Shown piece by piece: positions 1 through 7,299 of a stretch of DNA of 15,026 nucleotides. The notes under the pieces are model-generated. The model searched no databases and had not been told where the DNA came from. It saw nothing but the letters and a program-made list of their open reading frames with translations. Numbering within the stretch: position 1 is the stretch's first letter; each line of letters begins with the position of its first letter. Source of the DNA: Legionella genomosp. 1 (GTDB lineage Bacteria > Pseudomonadota > Gammaproteobacteria > Legionellales > Legionellaceae); NCBI GenBank assembly GCA_945865355.1, contig CAMBDN010000038.1, positions 1 to 15,026 of the forward strand, given 5' to 3'. The translations under genes and the position numbers were made by a program.

Positions 1-1133
1 GTATGACGATATAGCCCCGTTAAGCCACGAGCCTTGAGACGCATATACCAGTTTGCACCGTTGCCAATTCGTGGGGCAGTCATTTTTCCAGATTGGTGAC
101 ACATGATGCATGTGTTCACATAGACTTGCTTTCCGCGCTTTAAAGTAGGTTGCCGCGCGGAAGGAATGACACCTAATGGCTCCTCACTAACAACTGTTTT
201 CAGATAGGTTGCAATGGCCAAGTGATCGGCATCATCCAAATAACTTAAACTATTGTGATTCACTTCAGCCATAGGACCGTTCACAGGACCTGCTTTATTA
301 ATCAATTCACCTTGAGCAAATACACCGGCAACTTCATATCGATTGGCAGAGCGCAACCCATATTTAGTGATATTGGGCGCCCAATATCCGTCAACAAAGC
401 CACCTGTTAAGAAAAAGCGATTTTTAGGTGCCCCAAAAGTATTTAATGGCGTATGGCACATGCTGCAGTGACCCAAACTATTAACGATGTAATTACCACG
501 ATTCCACTGAGGCGACTGTTCCGGGTCGTATTGCAATTCACTATTAGGGAAGAAAAATAATAAATTCCAACCCCATAAACTGAGGCGTGCACCGGGAACA
601 TTAAATGGGAAAGGCAATGATTTGTTTTTTTGCTCAACAGCCGGGATATTCATCAAATAGGTATAGAGCGCTCTTGCGTCATCATCGGTCATGTTAGCGA
701 AATATATATAGGGAAAGACAGGGAAATAGTTACGCCCCTTCGGATCGCGACCTTTTTTCATAGCGCGAATAAAATCTTCTTCCGTCCAGTTACCAATCCC
801 TGTTTTCTTGTCTGGAGTGATGTTCGGGCTGTAGAACGTACCAAAGGGAGTGTCTATGGGCAACCCACCAGCAAATGCGGGCGTACCGCCTTTTACGTTG
901 GTGTGACATGCAATACAGTCCCCAATTTTGGCTAAATATTCGCCGCGCTGTATTAAGGCTTCCTTATCGCTAGTAGCTGGCGTTGTCGGAGGATACGTTG
1001 GGTAAATCCCATCAATCAATGGTTCAACGCGATGATGATTACTTTCAGCCGCGTGTAGTGATGTGCAAACTGCTAACAAAACAGCTAAAAATACACCTAG
1101 AGCAGCCGCATTCCTTCTTGAAAAAGAGCCCAC
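1..1133 (-). CDS. Tri-haem cytochrome c, AdhB/gluconate dehydrogenase cytochrome-subunit type with c5-like third domain (partial at left edge)
   Basis: The 377 visible residues run off the left edge, so the C-terminus is missing. The GTG start at 1133 follows a strong AAGGAGG (1138-1144). A signal peptide (about residues 1-28, hydrophobic AALGVFLAVLLAV, possible cleavage after LHA) sends the protein to the periplasm. Three haem-binding CXXCH motifs are seen: CIACH (73-77), CSMCH (223-227) and CIMCH (342-346). The first two domains resemble the multi-haem cytochrome subunits of membrane alcohol and gluconate dehydrogenases (RGEYLAKIGDCIACH, SPNITPD, WAPNIT), which pass electrons to the quinone pool or oxidases. 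The third domain resembles cytochrome c5 instead (MCHQSGKMTAPRIGNGANW). No dehydrogenase partner is visible, so the electron donor is unknown. The family call is firm; the physiological role is not. Confidence 0.88.
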   Translation of the reverse strand, partial: MGSFSRRNAAALGVFLAVLLAVCTSLHAAESNHHRVEPLIDGIYPTYPPTTPATSDKEALIQRGEYLAKIGDCIACHTNVKGGTPAFAGGLPIDTPFGTFYSPNITPDKKTGIGNWTEEDFIRAMKKGRDPKGRNYFPVFPYIYFANMTDDDARALYTYLMNIPAVEQKNKSLPFPFNVPGARLSLWGWNLLFFFPNSELQYDPEQSPQWNRGNYIVNSLGHCSMCHTPLNTFGAPKNRFFLTGGFVDGYWAPNITKYGLRSANRYEVAGVFAQGELINKAGPVNGPMAEVNHNSLSYLDDADHLAIATYLKTVVSEEPLGVIPSARQPTLKRGKQVYVNTCIMCHQSGKMTAPRIGNGANWYMRLKARGLTGLYRH

Positions 1134-1190
1134 GCTCCCTCCTTAAACTAAATACCTTTGGTAATATTGGCAGGATAAAATAAACACAGC

Positions 1191-1219
1191 ATTTTATACC
1201 CCTCAACCAACAACTTCAA
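1191..1219 (-). promoter_or_regulatory. Candidate sigma-70 promoter of the cytochrome c gene
   Basis: On the minus strand, TTGAAG (1219-1214, 4 of 6 matches to the -35 consensus) is followed after 17 bases by TAAAAT (1196-1191, 5 of 6 to the -10). It lies 58 bases upstream of the GTG start. The overlapping TATAAA could act as an alternative -10. Found by eye only. Confidence 0.4.
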
Positions 1220-1230
1220 TAATATACAAC

Positions 1231-1279
1231 TGGTGAGATGCTAATAATCTGATGTTTTATCGAAAATATCATCTCATCA
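1231..1279. other. Long imperfect inverted repeat between divergent genes
   Basis: The arms 1231-1240 and 1270-1279 can pair over 10 bases with one G-T wobble. An inner TTTT/AAAA pair (1255-1258 with 1263-1266) closes the tip. No T-run follows on either strand, so it is not a typical terminator. It lies in the space between the divergent cytochrome and Rieske genes and could be an operator or an RNA structure in the 5' leader. Nothing else was recognised in this intergenic stretch apart from the two candidate promoters. Confidence 0.3.
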
Positions 1280-1294
1280 TCGCCTAGAACAGTG

Positions 1295-1323
1295 TAGACG
1301 AACCTGGTATCAAAATATATCAT
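1295..1323 (+). promoter_or_regulatory. Candidate promoter of the Rieske protein gene
   Basis: TAGACG (1295-1300, 4 of 6 to the -35 consensus) is followed after 17 bases by TATCAT (1318-1323, 5 of 6 to the -10). Transcription would begin near 1330, leaving a leader of about 20 bases that contains the AAGGGA ribosome binding site. Identified by eye. Confidence 0.33.
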
Positions 1324-1351
1324 CTATGGTTTTGATCTCTAAGGGAATTTT

Positions 1352-1705
1352 ATGGTGTGGAAAACAGCAATTGGTTTAGTGGATTTGCAGCAAAATATCC
1401 GCCAAACGGCGACAATCGATGGCAATAAAATACTATTTATTTTGCATAATGAGCAAATTCATGCCGTGCAAGCACAATGCCCGCATCTTAAATATCCACT
1501 CGCGAAAGGAAAAATTACTGAAAATTGCGAATTGGTTTGTCCTTTGCATAAGAGCGCGTTTGACTTAAATACGGGCGCAGTGAAATGCTGGTCTCCATCG
1601 CCTCCAATCGTCGGTAATCTTTTAGGCAAAATTTCAAAACCTAAAACCTTACGAGTCTACTCTACCCGTGTTGAAAATGACCAAATTATGGTCGATGTTT
1701 CTTAG
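1352..1705 (+). CDS. Rieske-type [2Fe-2S] ferredoxin-like protein
   Basis: A 117-residue soluble protein made of a single Rieske domain. The iron-sulphur ligands fit the C-X-H...C-X2-H pattern: C43, H45 (CPHL) and C63, H66 (CPLHKSAFDL), spaced 17 residues apart. This is the NirD/ferredoxin-like small Rieske group, which carries electrons for oxygenases or reductases or serves as a free cytoplasmic electron carrier. No signal peptide or membrane segment is present, so it is not the bc1-complex subunit. The start is supported by AAGGGA five bases upstream. It is divergent from the cytochrome c gene and separated from the exporter gene downstream by its own promoter, so it is probably monocistronic. 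No oxygenase is nearby to name a partner. Confidence 0.85.
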   Translation: MVWKTAIGLVDLQQNIRQTATIDGNKILFILHNEQIHAVQAQCPHLKYPLAKGKITENCELVCPLHKSAFDLNTGAVKCWSPSPPIVGNLLGKISKPKTLRVYSTRVENDQIMVDVS

Positions 1706-1754
1706 GTCCTATATTCTATTGACCGATAAAGAAGTTTTAAATTAGTGCAAATTA

Positions 1755-1763
1755 TGTTATAAT
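1755..1763 (+). promoter_or_regulatory. Perfect extended -10 promoter for the LysE-family exporter gene
   Basis: The sequence TGT followed by TATAAT (1758-1763) is an exact extended -10 element. The -35 position (1735-1740, TTTTAA) matches poorly, as is usual for promoters with an extended -10. Transcription should start near 1770. That puts the TTG at 1763 outside the transcript and supports translation from the ATG at 1793. Confidence 0.6.
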
Positions 1764-1792
1764 TGCGCCACTTTATTATTTTGTGCACTATT

Positions 1793-2398
1793 ATGCCAAT
1801 TTATTTCAATGGTCTTTTGCTCGGTTTTTCTCTCATCATGGCACTAGGTCCACAAAATGTCTTTTTGATTCGCCAAGGTGCGATGCGTCAACATGCCATG
1901 TTGTCTGCTTTTACTTGTTTTATCTGTGACATTATTCTAATCACCGCAAGCGTGATTGGTTTACAAGATGTGTTGGTGTCACATGAAAATTTACAAGTAG
2001 GAATGATCTGGTTTGGTGCACTCTTTCTCATGTATTATGGGACGAGTGCTTTAAAAAAGGCGCTTGGTAAACAGCCGCCGAACATCGCACGCGAACAATT
2101 ACGCTCCAGTCGCTGGCAAATTATCATGCTGGCTTTGGGTTTTAGTTTATTGAACCCCCACGCCATTATTGATTCATTGGTACTTATTGGTGGCGGAAGT
2201 GGACAATTTCCTGGCCAACAACATATTTTTTTGCTGGGGGTGTTAAGCTCCAGTCTGCTGTGGTTTACTTTTCTAACCTTCGTCGCCTATTATTTTTCTA
2301 GTGTATTGGCACGCAACACCGTATGGCGACGCGTCGAATTTAGCAGCGGTATCTTAATGGTTATTCTCAGTATAAAGCTCGCTTGCAGCCAATTATAA
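1793..2398 (+). CDS. LysE/ArgO family amino-acid exporter
   Basis: A 201-residue inner-membrane protein of the LysE/RhtB superfamily, which exports basic or other amino acids. It matches E. coli ArgO in motif order: an N-terminal MPIYFNGLLLGFSLIMALGP helix with LGPQNVFLIRQG (about 18-29), CDIILI in the second helix, and LNPHAIIDS in the middle. About six hydrophobic segments are seen, typical of the family, and the length is normal (about 200-210). The ATG at 1793 is chosen over a TTG at 1763 because of the family N-terminus and the extended -10 element that covers the TTG. No Shine-Dalgarno sequence is visible; the leader is short and AT-rich. Whether the substrate is arginine, lysine or another amino acid cannot be told from sequence. 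Confidence 0.85.
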   Translation: MPIYFNGLLLGFSLIMALGPQNVFLIRQGAMRQHAMLSAFTCFICDIILITASVIGLQDVLVSHENLQVGMIWFGALFLMYYGTSALKKALGKQPPNIAREQLRSSRWQIIMLALGFSLLNPHAIIDSLVLIGGGSGQFPGQQHIFLLGVLSSSLLWFTFLTFVAYYFSSVLARNTVWRRVEFSSGILMVILSIKLACSQL

Positions 2399-2640
2399 GC
2401 GATTAAAAATAGAAAGGGCCAATCAGTGTGTCGCCAATTGACCCAGTGGAATGACACATAGCAAGTCCAACCTCGCAGTAAAAATATCTCATAAGTTGAG
2501 CATGATTGTCAACGATTATGCTATTCAATGTATCTTGTATACCGATCAATGTTATGATTTCCAATAGGTAAAAAGCGGCATCATGTTGCTGCGATATATA
2601 AACAATTACCGGGATCAACTCACCTATCCAAAGGAAAAAA
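2399..2640. other. Intergenic stretch without a recognisable gene
   Basis: These 242 bases separate the exporter from the DUF1993 gene. A weak hairpin can form between TGTGTC (2427-2432) and GACACA (2453-2458), but no T-run follows. No convincing promoter was found. A minus-strand reading frame crosses the region, but it begins with TTG inside the next gene and has no ribosome binding site. Confidence 0.4.
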
Positions 2641-3156
2641 ATGAAACAACCCATTTCGATGTACGACGCCTCCGTTCCAGTTTTCAAACAATTATTGACC
2701 GCATTAATTGCTATTCTAGATAAAGCGCAAACTCATATTGTGGAACATTCAATCAAACCCGATATATTATTGCAGGCAAGCTTATACCCGGATATGTTCA
2801 ATCTTATTCGTCAAGTACAAGTAGCTAGTGATTTTGCCAAGAGTGTCACTGCCCGCTTGGCTGGTGTTGATGTTCCTGCTTATGAGGACAATGAAACAAA
2901 CTTTGCTGAGTTAAAAGCCCGCATTGAAAAGACACTTCTTTTTATTTCAAGTATTAAGCACGAGGAAATCAATGGTAGTGAAGACAAAGAGATCATTACT
3001 CGACCAGGAACACCAAAAGAGAAAAAATTCAGTGGTCAATCCTACCTGTTGCATTATGGTCTCCCTCAATTTTTCTTCCACGTAACAACTGCGTATGACA
3101 TCTTACGGAATCAAGGTGTTGCCATAGGAAAACGAGACTACATGGGCGCATTTTAA
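2641..3156 (+). CDS. DUF1993 family protein
   Basis: A 171-residue soluble protein that I recognise as DUF1993, a helical family found in bacteria and fungi with no established biochemical role. Family features include the N-terminal MYDASVPVFKQLL, the LYPDMFNLIRQVQVASDFAK stretch around 48-67, RLAGVDVPAYEDNE (about 72-85), and a C-terminal FFFHVTTAYDILRNQGV followed by GKRDYMGAF. The fold is thought to resemble the DinB-like four-helix bundles, but I cannot confirm this from sequence. The ATG follows AAGGA (2631-2635) at five bases. It stands alone between the exporter and a hairpin cluster. There is no signal peptide and the length is normal for the family. Confidence 0.82.
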   Translation: MKQPISMYDASVPVFKQLLTALIAILDKAQTHIVEHSIKPDILLQASLYPDMFNLIRQVQVASDFAKSVTARLAGVDVPAYEDNETNFAELKARIEKTLLFISSIKHEEINGSEDKEIITRPGTPKEKKFSGQSYLLHYGLPQFFFHVTTAYDILRNQGVAIGKRDYMGAF

Positions 3157-3174
3157 CAGTACCCCTATCACTAA

Positions 3175-3299
3175 AGATGTCTCCCTTTAAGAAAGAGAGG
3201 AGACATTTAGTAAATGCATTTTTAATAAATCCACTTAGTCCTCCTTTTTCAAAGGGGGACTAAGTCATAAAATTCTGTAACCGCCTTATCTTGTAAGGC
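3175..3299. repeat. Cluster of three hairpin-forming inverted repeats (REP-like)
   Basis: Three stem-loops lie within 125 bases just after the DUF1993 gene. The first pairs ATGTCTCC (3177-3184) with GGAGACAT (3199-3206). The second is the strongest: 3233-3247 pairs with 3251-3265 over 15 bases with one T-G wobble and a TTC loop, core CCTCCTTT/AAAGGGGG. The third pairs GCCTTA (3283-3288) with TAAGGC (3294-3299). The first two share a purine/pyrimidine layout with CTCC and CTTT/AAAG blocks, as if related. None is followed by a clean T-run, so they look more like dispersed palindromic repeats than a simple terminator, though transcription may still end here in both directions. Confidence 0.55.
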
Positions 3300-3409
3300 T
3301 GGCTCATTAAACAAGTTACCTCCAAATCAAAAATTCAACCGCTTATTGCGATAAGATTGCAGTCTACGCTAGACTTGCGACTCGTTCTTTTCTTTTGGCT
3401 AAACGTTTT

Positions 3410-3841
3410 ATGTTTTACAGCGATAACGTCCAAGATACACGCCAATTGTTTTTTTCAAGTTGGTATAAATATCGGCATAGGCAGGTGCTCCTACCCCTAG
3501 AGCAACAAATTGTTGATGTAATTCTTATCCACCCTGAATACCATGCATTACTGGAGACAACATTACCTTCAAATGAACAAACGTACTTCCCTGAATTAGG
3601 GCAAACCAATCCTTTTTTGCACATGGGTTTTCATTTGGCTGTGCGCGATCAAGTTGGAACAGATAGACCACCAGGAATACGGGATATCTATCAACAATTG
3701 GTAAACAAGCATGCCGATACGGCCGCTGTTGAGCATTTGCTTATAGAACATCTTGCCGAGTGTTTATGGCAAGCTCAACGAAACAAAACCATGCCGGATG
3801 AAACGGCGTATCTTAACGCCTGTCGTCATTTAATTTTATAA
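3410..3841 (+). CDS. DUF1841 family protein
   Basis: A 143-residue soluble protein. I recognise DUF1841, a small proteobacterial family of unknown function, from the N-terminal MFYSDNVQDTRQLFFSSWYK, the central LEQQIVDVILIHPEYHALLE, and NPFLHMGFHLAVRDQVGTDRP, followed by a C-terminal helical part with HLLIEHLAECLWQAQRN. The ATG at 3410 is preferred to a TTG at 3395 because family members begin MF-. The ribosome binding site is poor in either case. The gene is preceded by the hairpin cluster and followed after 57 bases by a small secreted protein. The conserved histidines and acidic residues suggest an enzyme or metal site, but this is only inference. Confidence 0.8.
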   Translation: MFYSDNVQDTRQLFFSSWYKYRHRQVLLPLEQQIVDVILIHPEYHALLETTLPSNEQTYFPELGQTNPFLHMGFHLAVRDQVGTDRPPGIRDIYQQLVNKHADTAAVEHLLIEHLAECLWQAQRNKTMPDETAYLNACRHLIL

Positions 3842-3898
3842 AGTATACTGATTTGAACGGGCGCGATCCGTGCTCACCTAGGCCTAAATGGAGATGTC

Positions 3899-4186
3899 AT
3901 GAGAAAGATAATTGCTTTATTTACTGTTTTGTTTTGTTTTTATACGGCCGTTCATGCTTTTACTCAACAAGACACCCTTGAGCAAATGCAATATGCAACT
4001 CTAAATACGAGCACAACAGATGGCGAGGATCAGAACGCTACACCTTCAAATAATAAAGACAATGAAGCCGTCGGGGAAGGAAGCGGGGATGATGTCGATA
4101 CAGCAAATGAGGCTGATCCCAAAAATGACAAGGATCCTGAAGCAGACAAAGCGCCTGAAGCAGGCAAAGTGCCTACGAGCAATTAG
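3899..4186 (+). CDS. Small secreted acidic low-complexity protein
   Basis: A 95-residue protein that I do not recognise. Residues 1-20 form a clear signal peptide (MRKIIALFTVLFCFYTAVHA, cleavage likely after VHA), so the mature part of about 75 residues is exported. No lipobox cysteine is present. The mature chain is very rich in Asp, Glu, Asn, Lys and Pro, with short imperfect repeats near the C-terminus (PEADKAPEAGKVP), and is likely disordered. The ATG follows GGAG (3890-3893) at five bases. It lies 68 bases before ubiE on the same strand. The good ribosome binding site and signal peptide argue for a real gene despite the low complexity. Confidence 0.62.
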   Translation: MRKIIALFTVLFCFYTAVHAFTQQDTLEQMQYATLNTSTTDGEDQNATPSNNKDNEAVGEGSGDDVDTANEADPKNDKDPEADKAPEAGKVPTSN

Positions 4187-4193
4187 ACCTATC

Positions 4194-4203
4194 TGGGTAT
4201 AAT
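4194..4203 (+). promoter_or_regulatory. Candidate -10 element for the ubiE-tatB operon
   Basis: A perfect TATAAT (4198-4203), preceded by TGGG, lies 51 bases upstream of the ubiE ATG. No good -35 hexamer is seen 16-18 bases upstream (4175-4180 reads ACGAGC). It could be the start of the ubiquinone/Tat operon transcript, or chance in AT-rich DNA. Confidence 0.33.
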
Positions 4204-4254
4204 CTCGTTTATAAGGTAATATAGGCAACTAACTAACCCTCACTACAGTACACA

Positions 4255-5007
4255 ATGACCGATCAGAAAAACACGACTCATTTTGGTTTTCAGTCAGTAG
4301 CATGGGATGAGAAAGAAAAGAAGGTGGGTGCCGTCTTTCAATCCGTTGCAAATAATTATGACTTAATGAATGATTTGATGTCTCTAGGCATCCACCGTTT
4401 ATGGAAACGTTTCACCATCGAATTAAGTCGCGTTCGTGTGGGACAGGTGGTACTTGATCTTGCTGGTGGCAGCGGTGATCTATCTCGACTATTGTGTCAA
4501 AAAGTAGGCCCAACAGGGCAGGTTGTCTTGGCTGATATTAATGCAGCCATGTTAGCCGTTGGTCGTAATCGATTACTTGATCAAGGGTTGCACGATAGCA
4601 TCAACTATGTGCAGGCAAATGCTCAGAGCCTCCCTTTTGCCGAAAATAGTTTTCATTGCATTACCATGGGCTTTGGTTTACGGAATGTGACGGATAAAGA
4701 AGCCGCGTTAAATTCGATGTTCAGAGTATGTAAACCCGGTGGAAAAATCATGATACTTGAGTTTTCTACGCCAACGTTGCCTGGTTTAAAGCCAGCCTAT
4801 GATTGGTATTCTTTTAATATATTACCAAAAATGGGCCAATTATTTGCCCAAGATGCTACAAGTTACCAGTATCTTGCAGAGTCAATTCGTATGCACCCAT
4901 CACAAGATGATTTAAAGGCGATGATTGAGCGGGTTGGATTTGAAGATTGTCATTACCATAATTTAAATGGCGGCATAGTTGCCTTGCACATCGCCTACAA
5001 ATATTGA
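4255..5007 (+). CDS. ubiE: Ubiquinone/menaquinone biosynthesis C-methyltransferase UbiE
   Basis: A 250-residue SAM-dependent class I methyltransferase that adds the C-methyl group to the benzoquinol ring in ubiquinone synthesis (and to demethylmenaquinol where that pathway exists). The SAM-binding motif I is VLDLAGGSGD (66-75), with the acidic residue D94 in VLADIN after the second strand. Family signatures are VFQSVANNYDLMNDLMSLGIHRLWK (28-52), the GFGLRNV motif (139-145), RVCKPGGK (157-164) and ESIRMHPSQDDLKAMI (209-224). Length equals that of E. coli UbiE. The chosen ATG has no visible Shine-Dalgarno sequence. It is the first gene of the operon; ubiJ starts seven bases after its stop. Confidence 0.97.
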   Translation: MTDQKNTTHFGFQSVAWDEKEKKVGAVFQSVANNYDLMNDLMSLGIHRLWKRFTIELSRVRVGQVVLDLAGGSGDLSRLLCQKVGPTGQVVLADINAAMLAVGRNRLLDQGLHDSINYVQANAQSLPFAENSFHCITMGFGLRNVTDKEAALNSMFRVCKPGGKIMILEFSTPTLPGLKPAYDWYSFNILPKMGQLFAQDATSYQYLAESIRMHPSQDDLKAMIERVGFEDCHYHNLNGGIVALHIAYKY

Positions 5008-5014
5008 GAACGTT

Positions 5015-5641
5015 ATGATCAAAAATTACTCGTTATTAGTTTTACAAAAAGCAATTAATCATGCTTTGACACTTGACGAGTCGATGCCTGAGAAAATCCA
5101 AGCCTTACATGATAAGGTGCTAGAAATCATTATTAGCCCGTTAAATGTTAATTTTTTTATGCGTTTTTCACAACAAGAGCTACAGCTGCTAGGAGAATAT
5201 GAAGGACTACCCGATGCAATTATTCGTAGCAGCCCACTGGGTTTAATCCGTTTAAGTTTTCTTCCTGCATCAAAAGCACGTTCGTTGTTTAATGAAAAAA
5301 TCAACATCTCTGGCGATATTGAATTGGGGCAACACGTTAAAAAATTATTTGATGAAATAGACATCGACTGGGAAGGGCATTTGGCACAATTCACTGGCGA
5401 TCTAGTAGCGTATCAAGTTGGTTCTCTTGTTCGTCAAGGCCTTACTTTTAAACGGCAAGTTAGTCATTCTATTCGTCAAGATCTAACTGAATTTCTTCAA
5501 GAGGAACTGCGTGTTTTCCCGCCAAAAGAAGAAATAAACGATTTTTTTAATGATATTGATGCATTATCATTAAGTGTTGAGCGATTAGCGGCGCACGTCA
5601 ACCTACTAATGGTTAATGGGACATCAAATGAAGTCCATTAA
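5015..5641 (+). CDS. ubiJ: Ubiquinone biosynthesis accessory factor UbiJ (SCP2 domain)
   Basis: A 208-residue soluble protein. UbiJ binds hydrophobic ubiquinone intermediates through an SCP2 sterol-carrier domain and, with UbiK, helps organise the Ubi enzymes. The SCP2-like region covers about residues 15-115 and ends in NISGDIELGQHVKKLFDEID, followed by the typical DWEGHLAQFTGDLVAYQVG and a helical C-terminus likely to form a coiled coil (about 150-200). The ATG at 5015 is chosen because it begins just after the ubiE stop with a weak GAGAA before it; an upstream TTG lies inside ubiE. Its 3' end overlaps ubiB by 14 bases, implying coupled translation. Position between ubiE and ubiB is the same as in E. 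coli. Confidence 0.92.
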   Translation: MIKNYSLLVLQKAINHALTLDESMPEKIQALHDKVLEIIISPLNVNFFMRFSQQELQLLGEYEGLPDAIIRSSPLGLIRLSFLPASKARSLFNEKINISGDIELGQHVKKLFDEIDIDWEGHLAQFTGDLVAYQVGSLVRQGLTFKRQVSHSIRQDLTEFLQEELRVFPPKEEINDFFNDIDALSLSVERLAAHVNLLMVNGTSNEVH

Positions 5642-7274
5642 ACAATTACTGCGGTTATTGCATATTAATTATATCTTGGCTAGAAATGGTCTTGATCAGG
5701 TCGTTGTTAGCATTCGCCTTTTTTCCCCATTTCGCTTTATCGTCTATCTAAACCCTTGGAATTGGTTTCGCTCTGAAAAGTTAACGAGAGGCGAGGCGCT
5801 TAGAAAAACACTAGAGGAATTAGGGCCCATATTCATCAAATTTGGACAGGCTCTATCGACACGTCCTGATATTTTACCGGATGACATCGCTATTGAGCTG
5901 TGTAAATTACAAGACAATGTCCCACCCTTTGCTAGCGAGAAAGCCTTGGCTCTCGTTAATGGCGCTTACGGCCGCAGTGCATTTGAAGTTTTCGCCACGT
6001 TTGATTCTTTGCCCTTGGCATCTGCTTCTATGGCACAGGTACACGCAGCCACATTGACCAGCGGTGAGGACGTCGTTGTTAAAATCCTGCGTCCCAACAT
6101 GCGAAAAATAATTGAGCAAGACTTGAGTATTTTGAAAACGATTGCCAACCTCGCCGACCGCTATTGGGCTGAAAGCAAACGATTTAAACCTAAAGAAATC
6201 GTACGCGAGTTTGAGCGAAGTCTTTTAGATGAGTTAAATTTACAACGTGAAGCAGCCAATGGTAGTCAGCTTCGCCGAAATTTTAGCAAATCTCCCCTTC
6301 TTTACATCCCAGAAATCTACTGGGACTACGTTCGCGAAAATGTCTTGGTGATGGAACGCATTTATGGCATTCCTGTTTCTGATATATCAACGTTGCAAAA
6401 GCATGGTATTAACATTAAAAAGCTTGCTGAGCGAGGGTTGGAAATTTTTTTCACCCAAGTTTTTCGTGATTGCTTCTTCCATGCCGACATGCATCCAGGT
6501 AATATTTTTGTATCTTTTGAACACCCAGAAGAACCACAATACATTTGTATTGATTTCGGGATCATAGGCACCTTAAACGATAGTGATAAGCGTTATCTTG
6601 CGGAGAATTTGATCGCATTTTTTAATCGTGATTATCGCCGCGTCGCCCAATTGCATGTAGAGTCAGGTTGGGTTGCTCGTGATGCTCGTGTAGAAGAATT
6701 TGAAAGCGCTATTCGCACGGTTTGTGAGCCCATTTTTGAAAAGCCGCTCAAAGATATATCCTTTGCTATGATCGTTTTACAATTATTTCAAGTTGCCCGC
6801 CGTTTTCGGATGGAAGTACAACCGCAATTAGTGCTATTGCAAAAAACGTTACTTGCCGTAGAGGGATTGGGCCGACAATTATGTCCTGAGCTTGATCTAT
6901 GGTCCACTGCCAAACCTTTTCTAGAGAAGTGGATGCGTGAGCAAATGGGACCAAGAGCATTACTTAGAAATTTGCGAGATAATATCCCTTTTTTAGTTGA
7001 ACAATTACCCCATCTACCGCGTTTATTAAACGAGGTACTATTGCTTACGAAGGAACAAAAAATTTTTGCGGTCATAAAAAGAGAAGCACAAGAAGCACAA
7101 GATGGCGAACATTACATTTGGTATAAAGGTTTCGGTATTGGTATTTGTGTGGTTATGGTGGCATTTGGTGGGATGAGCTACTTCAATTTGGTAAACCAGC
7201 AAAAATTGGCTACTATAGCGTTGAGCACAGCACTTGCTGGTGGGGTGATCGCCCTCTTAAACCGTAAAAAATAA
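5628..7274 (+). CDS. ubiB: Ubiquinone biosynthesis protein UbiB (ABC1/ADCK atypical kinase family)
   Basis: A 548-residue protein close in length and sequence to E. coli UbiB, an ATPase of the ADCK/COQ8 family needed for ubiquinone synthesis. Motifs in order: KFGQ (71-74) of the KxGQ inhibitory helix, the Ala-rich loop ASASMAQVHAA (131-141), the ATP lysine K152 in VVKI, DELNLQREAAN (201-211), the catalytic-loop HADMHPGN with D287, and DFG (309-311). Two C-terminal membrane helices follow (GFGIGICVVMVAFGG and LATIALSTALAGGVIALL), anchoring it to the inner membrane. The ATG at 5628 is preferred to 5616 because GGGA (5618-5621) lies six bases before it and none precedes the other. It overlaps ubiJ, and tatA starts 25 bases after the stop. 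Confidence 0.96.
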   Translation: MKSIKQLLRLLHINYILARNGLDQVVVSIRLFSPFRFIVYLNPWNWFRSEKLTRGEALRKTLEELGPIFIKFGQALSTRPDILPDDIAIELCKLQDNVPPFASEKALALVNGAYGRSAFEVFATFDSLPLASASMAQVHAATLTSGEDVVVKILRPNMRKIIEQDLSILKTIANLADRYWAESKRFKPKEIVREFERSLLDELNLQREAANGSQLRRNFSKSPLLYIPEIYWDYVRENVLVMERIYGIPVSDISTLQKHGINIKKLAERGLEIFFTQVFRDCFFHADMHPGNIFVSFEHPEEPQYICIDFGIIGTLNDSDKRYLAENLIAFFNRDYRRVAQLHVESGWVARDARVEEFESAIRTVCEPIFEKPLKDISFAMIVLQLFQVARRFRMEVQPQLVLLQKTLLAVEGLGRQLCPELDLWSTAKPFLEKWMREQMGPRALLRNLRDNIPFLVEQLPHLPRLLNEVLLLTKEQKIFAVIKREAQEAQDGEHYIWYKGFGIGICVVMVAFGGMSYFNLVNQQKLATIALSTALAGGVIALLNRKK

Positions 7275-7299
7275 TCGTCTTAACCAGAATGGAGCTAGC

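Noticed and set aside
1763..1792. TTG start adding ten residues to the LysE-family exporter
   Set aside because: It overlaps a perfect extended -10 element and the extra residues do not match the family N-terminus.
2413..2460. Possible terminator after the exporter gene
   Set aside because: The stem is only six pairs with a large loop, and no T-run follows.
2403..2687. Minus-strand 94-codon hydrophobic frame
   Set aside because: It begins with TTG inside the DUF1993 gene, has no ribosome binding site and resembles nothing; the internal ATG at 2654 is no better supported.
3395..3409. TTG start adding five residues to the DUF1841 protein
   Set aside because: Family members begin near the ATG at 3410 and no ribosome binding site supports the TTG.
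5059..5394. 111-codon minus-strand frame inside ubiJ
   Set aside because: It is fully antisense to a well-supported gene; its Ser/Lys-rich composition is a mirror of ubiJ codons.
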